Part shown: positions 7,038-9,970 of the stretch, piece by piece
Layout of the letters: every line of letters begins with the position of its first letter
Numbering within the stretch: position 1 is the stretch's first letter
Assembly: GCA_024403005.1 (NCBI GenBank)
Contig: JAKSSQ010000057.1
Coordinates: 1 to 9,970, forward strand
Direction of reading: 5' to 3'
Source: Clostridia bacterium
Lineage (GTDB): Bacteria > Bacillota > Clostridia > Peptostreptococcales > Anaerovoracaceae
DNA length: 9,970 nucleotides
Notes under the pieces: generated by a model
Databases searched by the model: none
Told to the model about the DNA's origin: nothing
The model's input: the letters and a program-made list of their open reading frames with translations, nothing else
Made by a program: the position numbers and the translations under genes

Positions 7038-7820
7038 ATGGCAGCATTAGATTTAGTAAGCCTTCTGGCCAGCGGCCTGGCTACAGGTGAATCCGTTAAC
7101 GCATTAAGCAGCAAGACATCCGCTTCAGACGACCAGGTTACAGCAGCTCTTCTGGCTGCACTGCCTTCCATGCTCGGAAAGATGAAGACCAATGCATCCA
7201 CAGAAAAGGGTGCAGACAGCCTTATGGAAGCTCTGGACCAGCACGATCTGTCCGACGCAGATATCGTTAAGTTAATTAAGGCTGCAGACGAAGCCGACGG
7301 CGTTAAGATTCTGAACCACCTCTACGGTTCCTCCAAGGAACAGGAAGCAGAGGCAGAACAGATCGCTAAGAAGACAGGTCTTTCCAACAAGCAGGTTGCA
7401 ACTATCATGGCTTGCGCAGCTCCCGCGCTGCTCACAGCTGTTGCTTCCGCAAAGAAGAAGCAGACATCTTCTGCTAAGGTTTCCTCCGCAAAGACTTCTT
7501 CCAAGAAGAGCAATTCCGACGACCTTACAGAACTGCTCACAGCTCTCATGTCCACAGGTTCTTCTTCCAAGAAGACATCTAAGAAGGACGATGGCATGGG
7601 CCTGGACGACATCCTTGCTCTGGCAGGTGCACTTTCCGGAACAACTTCCGGCAAGAAGACTTCCAAGAAGGACGACGGTTTCGGTCTGGACGACGTTCTG
7701 ACAATCGCAGGAGCTCTCTCCGGAGCTAAGACCGCTTCCAAGCCTTCTTCCAAGAAGAGCAGCGAACCCGATCTCACTTCCGTTCTCGGAACTCTGCTTA
7801 AGGGAAAGAAACTGTTCTAA
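7038..7820 (+). CDS. DUF937-like protein with Lys/Ser-rich tandem-repeat tail
   Basis: The N-terminal ~140 residues look like the DUF937 (YidB-like) helical family: a Leu-rich start, SDDQVTAALLAALPSMLGKM, GADSLMEALDQHD, GVKILNHLYGSS, then a helix that reads the Cys-containing IMACAAPALLTAV. From about residue 142 the protein becomes low-complexity Lys/Ser/Thr linker broken by short amphipathic helices: DDLTELLTALM, LDDILALAGALSG, LDDVLTIAGALSG and PDLTSVLGTLLKG. Two of these lie in a 28-residue tandem repeat (178-205 and 206-233). No signal peptide or membrane segment is evident. The function of DUF937 is not established. GAAAGG (7025-7030) precedes ATG 7038 by seven bases. The gene lies 33 bases after the membrane-protein gene without a terminator between them, and a strong terminator follows, so it is the last gene of the pckA unit. 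Confidence 0.85.
   Translation: MAALDLVSLLASGLATGESVNALSSKTSASDDQVTAALLAALPSMLGKMKTNASTEKGADSLMEALDQHDLSDADIVKLIKAADEADGVKILNHLYGSSKEQEAEAEQIAKKTGLSNKQVATIMACAAPALLTAVASAKKKQTSSAKVSSAKTSSKKSNSDDLTELLTALMSTGSSSKKTSKKDDGMGLDDILALAGALSGTTSGKKTSKKDDGFGLDDVLTIAGALSGAKTASKPSSKKSSEPDLTSVLGTLLKGKKLF
7569..7736 (+). repeat. 84-bp imperfect tandem direct repeat, two copies, inside the DUF937-like gene
   Basis: Copies are 7569-7652 and 7653-7736. Each encodes KKTSKKDDG(M/F)GLDD(I/V)L followed by an Ala/Gly/Leu/Ser helix and a Thr/Ser/Gly linker. The DNA copies differ at many third positions, so the duplication is not recent or the protein sequence is under selection. Weaker related helices before and after suggest a four-unit array. 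Confidence 0.85.
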
Positions 7821-7848
7821 AATTAATATTCAGATATTATTTAAATCA

Positions 7849-7880
7849 AAAAGCGCATTTGCCTTGGCAGATGCGCTTTT
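7849..7880. terminator. Bidirectional intrinsic terminator
   Basis: AAAAGCGCAT (7849-7858) pairs with ATGCGCTTTT (7871-7880); a T-G wobble and a TGC/GCA inner stem close a small CTTG loop. The A-run on the left reads as five T on the minus strand and the right arm ends in four T, so it serves the converging DUF937-like and ferredoxin-like genes. Confidence 0.93.
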
Positions 7881-7909
7881 AGTTTTAATATTAAGTATCG
7901 ATGCAGCCG

Positions 7910-7928
7910 AATGCAGAATTTCTGCATT
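7910..7928. repeat. Perfect inverted repeat (9+1+9) downstream of the ferredoxin-like gene
   Basis: AATGCAGAA at 7910-7918 and TTCTGCATT at 7920-7928 flank a single T. As RNA on the minus strand it forms a compact hairpin about 20 bases after the stop codon and before the terminator hairpin. It has no T-run, so it is more likely a 3' stabilising or processing hairpin, or a protein site, than a terminator. Confidence 0.7.
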
Positions 7929-7945
7929 TTCGTCAGTCTGCGTAT

Positions 7946-8542
7946 TTATTCAACGATATTTCCGTCGATGGATATGGTTACGACCTGCCAGGGGAGGAAC
8001 TTTCCGCTGGCCTGGATAGCTTTCTTAGCAGCCATTTCGAGGCCGCCGCAGCAGGGAACTTCCATGCGAATTATTGTTACGCTGGAAATATCGTTATTTC
8101 GGATTATTTCAGTAAGCTTTTCGCTGTAATCTATAGCATCCAGCTTAGGACAACCTATGAGAGTTGCTTTGCCTTTGATGAATTCCTTGTGGAATGCAGC
8201 GTATGCGTATGCAGTGCAATCAGCTGCGATCAGAAGTTTAGCTCCGTCAAAATAAGGCGCCTGGATGGGTGCAAGCTTAATCTGCACGGGCCAGTTGGGA
8301 CGCATTCTTCTTTTATTGGCTTCAACGGCTGCTTCGTCGTAAGCTGCAGCTTCTCTGGTTTCAAAAGTTATCGCTTCGGCCGGGCAGTGGGGAAGACAGT
8401 CGCCCATGCCGTCACAGTAATCGTCGCGGATGAGTTTTGCCTTGCCGTTAACTATGGCAATTGCATTTTCATGGCAGGCATCTGCGCATAATCCGCAGCC
8501 GACGCACTTTTCTTCGTCTATATGAATAATCTGTCTGAGCAT
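7946..8542 (-). CDS. Ferredoxin-like iron-sulfur protein with two N-terminal cluster motifs and a Cys-rich C-terminal domain
   Basis: This is a 198-residue cytoplasmic Fe-S protein, probably an electron carrier or sensor-type partner in an anaerobe. The first cluster motif is complete: Cys13, Cys16, Cys19, Cys23 (CVGCGLCADAC, followed by His rather than the usual Pro). The second reads CDGMGDCLPHCP: Cys43, Cys49 and Cys53 are present, but the position of the second Cys is Met46. The cluster may therefore be 3Fe-4S or have another ligand. A C-terminal domain of ~100 residues has four more cysteines, in AADCTAY, IGCPKLD and VPCCGG. I recall similar CDGxG proteins in clostridial genomes, so the Met may be a subfamily trait. 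GGAGGT (8554-8549) lies six bases before ATG 8542 and overlaps the end of the upstream gene, whose stop is two bases away. This indicates translational coupling. Confidence 0.92.
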   Translation of the reverse strand: MLRQIIHIDEEKCVGCGLCADACHENAIAIVNGKAKLIRDDYCDGMGDCLPHCPAEAITFETREAAAYDEAAVEANKRRMRPNWPVQIKLAPIQAPYFDGAKLLIAADCTAYAYAAFHKEFIKGKATLIGCPKLDAIDYSEKLTEIIRNNDISSVTIIRMEVPCCGGLEMAAKKAIQASGKFLPWQVVTISIDGNIVE

Positions 8543-8544
8543 TT

Positions 8545-8973
8545 TTATACCTCCATCTGTCTTAATTTACCGATTAAATCTTTATACGAATCTGCAGAAA
8601 GCTCGTAGCCGAAGTAAGCTATAGCTCTGTAGATATCATCCGGCAGCTCTTTGGCACCGGAATCGCGGAGCCTTCCTGCAAGTGCAGATGCTTCCTGAAT
8701 GAGCTCTTCTTTTAAAGCCTTAAGCTCCTTGTTTTTGTGGAATTTCTCCATGTCGTAATCGGATGTGTTTCCGCACGGAGCAGGGCATGTTCTGCAGTTC
8801 GGGGAAATAGTATATTTTTCGTTAATGATTGCATCAGCGACTGTGTTTTCAGCATCTTCTGAATAGCAGCTGATTAATGCATTCATCACAATTGAATCTG
8901 TATTTGGAGTTTTGCCGTTGCTTCCGCTGGCCCCGGCCAGCCCAACTAAGGCACTTATTATTTTTTCGTTCAT
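8545..8973 (-). CDS. Small Cys-motif protein, possibly related to the N-terminal region of hybrid cluster protein (Hcp)
   Basis: The gene encodes 142 residues with no signal peptide or membrane segment. Its centre has NCRTCPAPCGNTSDYDM: Cys60, Cys63 and Cys67 in a C-x2-C-x3-C pattern. Two helical stretches follow (KELKALKEELIQEASALAGRL and DDIYRAIAYFGYELSADSYKDL). The order 'CG-x-T, short linker, Leu-rich helix, second helix' reminds me of the N-terminal cluster and helix region of Hcp (CGKTAE ... LQDLLI ...), but the identity is low and the large Hcp catalytic domain is absent. It is better called unknown with possible Fe-S binding. AAGGAGG (8991-8985) stands 11 bases before ATG 8973. It is the first gene of a two-gene operon with the ferredoxin-like gene and is divergent from a Crp/Fnr regulator, so a redox role is likely. 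Confidence 0.85.
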   Translation of the reverse strand: MNEKIISALVGLAGASGSNGKTPNTDSIVMNALISCYSEDAENTVADAIINEKYTISPNCRTCPAPCGNTSDYDMEKFHKNKELKALKEELIQEASALAGRLRDSGAKELPDDIYRAIAYFGYELSADSYKDLIGKLRQMEV

Positions 8974-8989
8974 TCTAATCTTTGCCTCC

Positions 8990-9018
8990 TTGACTTGTCA
9001 GATATAGAATACTATTAT
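8990..9018 (+). promoter_or_regulatory. Promoter for the Crp/Fnr-family regulator gene
   Basis: TTGACT (8990-8995) and TATTAT (9013-9018) are separated by exactly 17 bases, a good sigma-70/sigma-A promoter. The predicted start near 9025 gives a leader of about 47 bases that carries the 14-bp palindrome at 9034-9047 but no real Shine-Dalgarno sequence. Confidence 0.65.
9006..9011 (-). promoter_or_regulatory. Candidate -10 for the Fe-S operon, activator-type
   Basis: On the minus strand TATTCT (9011-9006) matches the -10 consensus at four of six bases, and there is no good -35. The predicted start at a G (8999) leaves a 26-base leader with AAGGAGG. The palindrome centre (9040.5) falls at -41.5 from this start, the class II position for Fnr/Crp activators. 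Confidence 0.45.
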
Positions 9019-9033
9019 TCAAGTAAAAAGTAT

Positions 9034-9047
9034 GTGGTTATAACCAC
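9034..9047. promoter_or_regulatory. 14-bp perfect palindrome, likely operator of the Crp/Fnr-family regulator
   Basis: GTGGTTATAACCAC is its own reverse complement. It has two five-base half-sites (GTGGT/ACCAC) around four central bases, the 5-4-5 spacing of Fnr- and HcpR-type sites. It stands alone between the divergent regulator gene and Fe-S operon. The geometry predicts activation to the left and repression to the right. Confidence 0.7.
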
Positions 9048-9071
9048 GAAAGCGAGTAAAATAATAAAAAT

Positions 9072-9728
9072 ATGGATTATGCATTTTTGTCAAAAACTGC
9101 GCTGTTTGCAGGGTGCTCCGGACCGGAAATAGAGCACATGCTTACTTTTCTTAAACATAAGGTTAAAAAGTACGATAAAGACCGGTATATCTACCATGTC
9201 GGGCAGACTGTAACCGATGTATGCCTGGTTCTTGCGGGGTCTGTTCAGATAGAAAACATAGATGTGGTCGGAAATAAAAGTATTCTCGGCGTAGCTAATG
9301 CGGGCGACATCTTTGCCGAAAGTTATGCCTGCATACCGGGCCAGCCTATCCTGGTAGATGTAAAGACCTGCGAAGCTGCAGAAATACTTTTCATAAATGT
9401 TCCGGCGCTGTTTTCTGAAAGCAATTCATTCGGCAATGGTGCTAAGCTTATACAGAATCTTCTTCGCGTTAGTTCAAGAAAGAATCTGAATCTTTCCATG
9501 AGAATTTTCCATTCCGCCCCGAAGACAATCAGAGGCCGGCTGGTCTCCTATTTTTCAGAGCAGATTTCCGTGCAGGGCACGAACGACATAAAAATACCCC
9601 TGGACCGCCAGCAGCTGGCGGATTATTTAGGAGTAGACAGGACCGCCTTATCTAAAGAACTTGGCAAAATGCGAGACGACGGACTTCTGACATTTCATAA
9701 AAACGAGTTTCACATTATTGCAGAATAG
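9072..9728 (+). CDS. Crp/Fnr-family transcriptional regulator (HcpR-like by context)
   Basis: The protein has 218 residues, normal for the family. An N-terminal cyclic-nucleotide-binding-type beta barrel spans about 10-120 (YIYHVGQ, VLAGSVQI, GDIFAES), followed by the dimer helix (~125-150) and a C-terminal winged helix (IPLDRQQLADYLGVDRTALSKEL; recognition helix about 188-199, Arg190). The cAMP pocket signature GE...RSA of Crp is missing, and the N-terminal Cys cluster of Fnr is absent, so it senses something else, perhaps heme-bound NO as in HcpR or another redox ligand. ATG 9072 is chosen because the N-terminus (FLSKTALFAGCSGPEIEHML) is canonical. No usable ribosome binding site precedes it, suggesting low translation. 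Divergence from an Fe-S operon and the shared palindrome suggest local and autogenous control. The family is certain; the ligand is inferred. Confidence 0.94.
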   Translation: MDYAFLSKTALFAGCSGPEIEHMLTFLKHKVKKYDKDRYIYHVGQTVTDVCLVLAGSVQIENIDVVGNKSILGVANAGDIFAESYACIPGQPILVDVKTCEAAEILFINVPALFSESNSFGNGAKLIQNLLRVSSRKNLNLSMRIFHSAPKTIRGRLVSYFSEQISVQGTNDIKIPLDRQQLADYLGVDRTALSKELGKMRDDGLLTFHKNEFHIIAE

Positions 9729-9970
9729 TTAAGCGATACGCTGCGGCCCGGAGAAGCAATGCCGGTAAATTTCGCATAAATTTAAAAAAACGGCTATATG
9801 CTGGTTGTATCTTTTTATTTCATATAAAAAGAATGCAAGTTAAAATGAATTCCGATTTTCAGTGTAACCCCTTTATTTTAGGGCATTGCTACGGAAAGTA
9901 GCAGAAAAATATACGAATGACAACTAATGTTTCTTGTTTGGTAAAGGTTAATTTACTAATCTGTGAGGGA
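9729..9970. other. AT-rich intergenic region after the regulator gene
   Basis: No convincing gene is present. It holds small hairpins: AAATTT (9767-9772) with AAATTT (9778-9783), CTTTTTAT (9811-9818) with ATAAAAAG (9824-9831), and TGCTAC (9887-9892) with GTAGCA (9898-9903). None has a proper GC stem plus T-run, so I see no clear terminator for the regulator gene. The last 40 bases look like a promoter for a gene beyond the window. Confidence 0.6.
9934..9962 (+). promoter_or_regulatory. Candidate promoter with an inverted repeat in its spacer
   Basis: TTGTTT (9934-9939) and TAATCT (9957-9962) are 17 bases apart. The spacer carries an imperfect inverted repeat: TTGGTAAA (9938-9945) and TTTACTAA (9952-9959), seven of eight pairs, around GGTTAA. 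A repressor site over the promoter is plausible. GAGG at 9965-9968 may begin a ribosome binding site, which would put a start codon just past the window end. Confidence 0.4.

Noticed and set aside
7901..8491. 196-codon open frame on the plus strand, opposite the ferredoxin-like gene
   Set aside because: The minus strand here encodes intact Fe-S motifs with a good ribosome binding site. The plus-strand frame has no recognisable domain or start signal.
9767..9831. Possible terminator after the regulator gene
   Set aside because: The hairpins are pure AT or short and lack a following T-run in the plus orientation.
9833..9901. Possible 22-residue small gene (MQVKMNSDFQ...)
   Set aside because: There is no ribosome binding site or promoter at a suitable distance, and nothing in the peptide suggests a function.
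1..9970. Mobile element, phage or defence island
   Set aside because: No transposase, integrase, restriction, toxin or CRISPR-like sequence is seen. Codon use and composition are even, and all clear genes are chromosomal housekeeping or envelope types.

Overview
The window looks like ordinary chromosome from an anaerobic, Gram-positive Clostridia-type bacterium (Bacillota). The signs are strong Shine-Dalgarno sites, an ATP-type PEP carboxykinase, a CtpB-like S41 protease beside an M23 peptidase with a coiled coil, a two-cluster ferredoxin of clostridial type, and a Crp/Fnr regulator without the cAMP pocket. Codon use is uniform (GGC, AGA, ACA, AAG and GAA preferred) and base composition is moderate. 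I see no insertion sequence, integrase, tRNA, rRNA or CRISPR array. Assignment below Clostridia would be a guess; Eubacteriales family XIII relatives are one possibility.

Layout. (1) 1-3601, plus strand: a wall and DNA-repair operon. It holds the 3' part of an EnvC/CwlO-like M23 peptidase, then recJ in the same frame three bases after the M23 stop, then a CtpA/CtpB-type S41 protease that overlaps recJ by ATGA. A bidirectional terminator closes it. (2) 3739-4542, minus strand: a small MscS-type mechanosensitive channel with its own extended -10 promoter. (3) 4740-7820, plus strand: pckA, a four-helix membrane protein with a C-terminal His/Cys motif, and a DUF937-like protein with a Lys/Ser-rich repeat tail. 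No terminator separates them, and a second bidirectional terminator follows. (4) 8973-7946, minus strand: a two-gene operon of a small Cys-motif protein, which may resemble the N-terminal part of hybrid cluster protein (Hcp), and a ferredoxin-like Fe-S protein. (5) 9072-9728, plus strand: the divergent Crp/Fnr-family regulator. (6) 9729-9970: an AT-rich gap with small hairpins and a candidate promoter and operator for a gene beyond the window.

How the genes may work together. Region 1 fits the clostridial ftsEX / M23 / S41 neighbourhood for septal and peripheral wall cleavage, with recJ placed inside it. Region 3 ties two poorly described proteins to gluconeogenic or anaplerotic PEP/oxaloacetate conversion by co-transcription. 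Regions 4 and 5 are the most interesting part. A perfect 14-bp palindrome with 5-4-5 spacing sits between the divergent genes. It is centred 41.5 bases upstream of a predicted start for the Fe-S operon and just downstream of a good promoter for the regulator. That arrangement suggests activation of the Fe-S operon and repression of the regulator gene, perhaps as an HcpR-like nitrosative or redox stress switch. The geometry is read from the sequence; the physiological role is inference.
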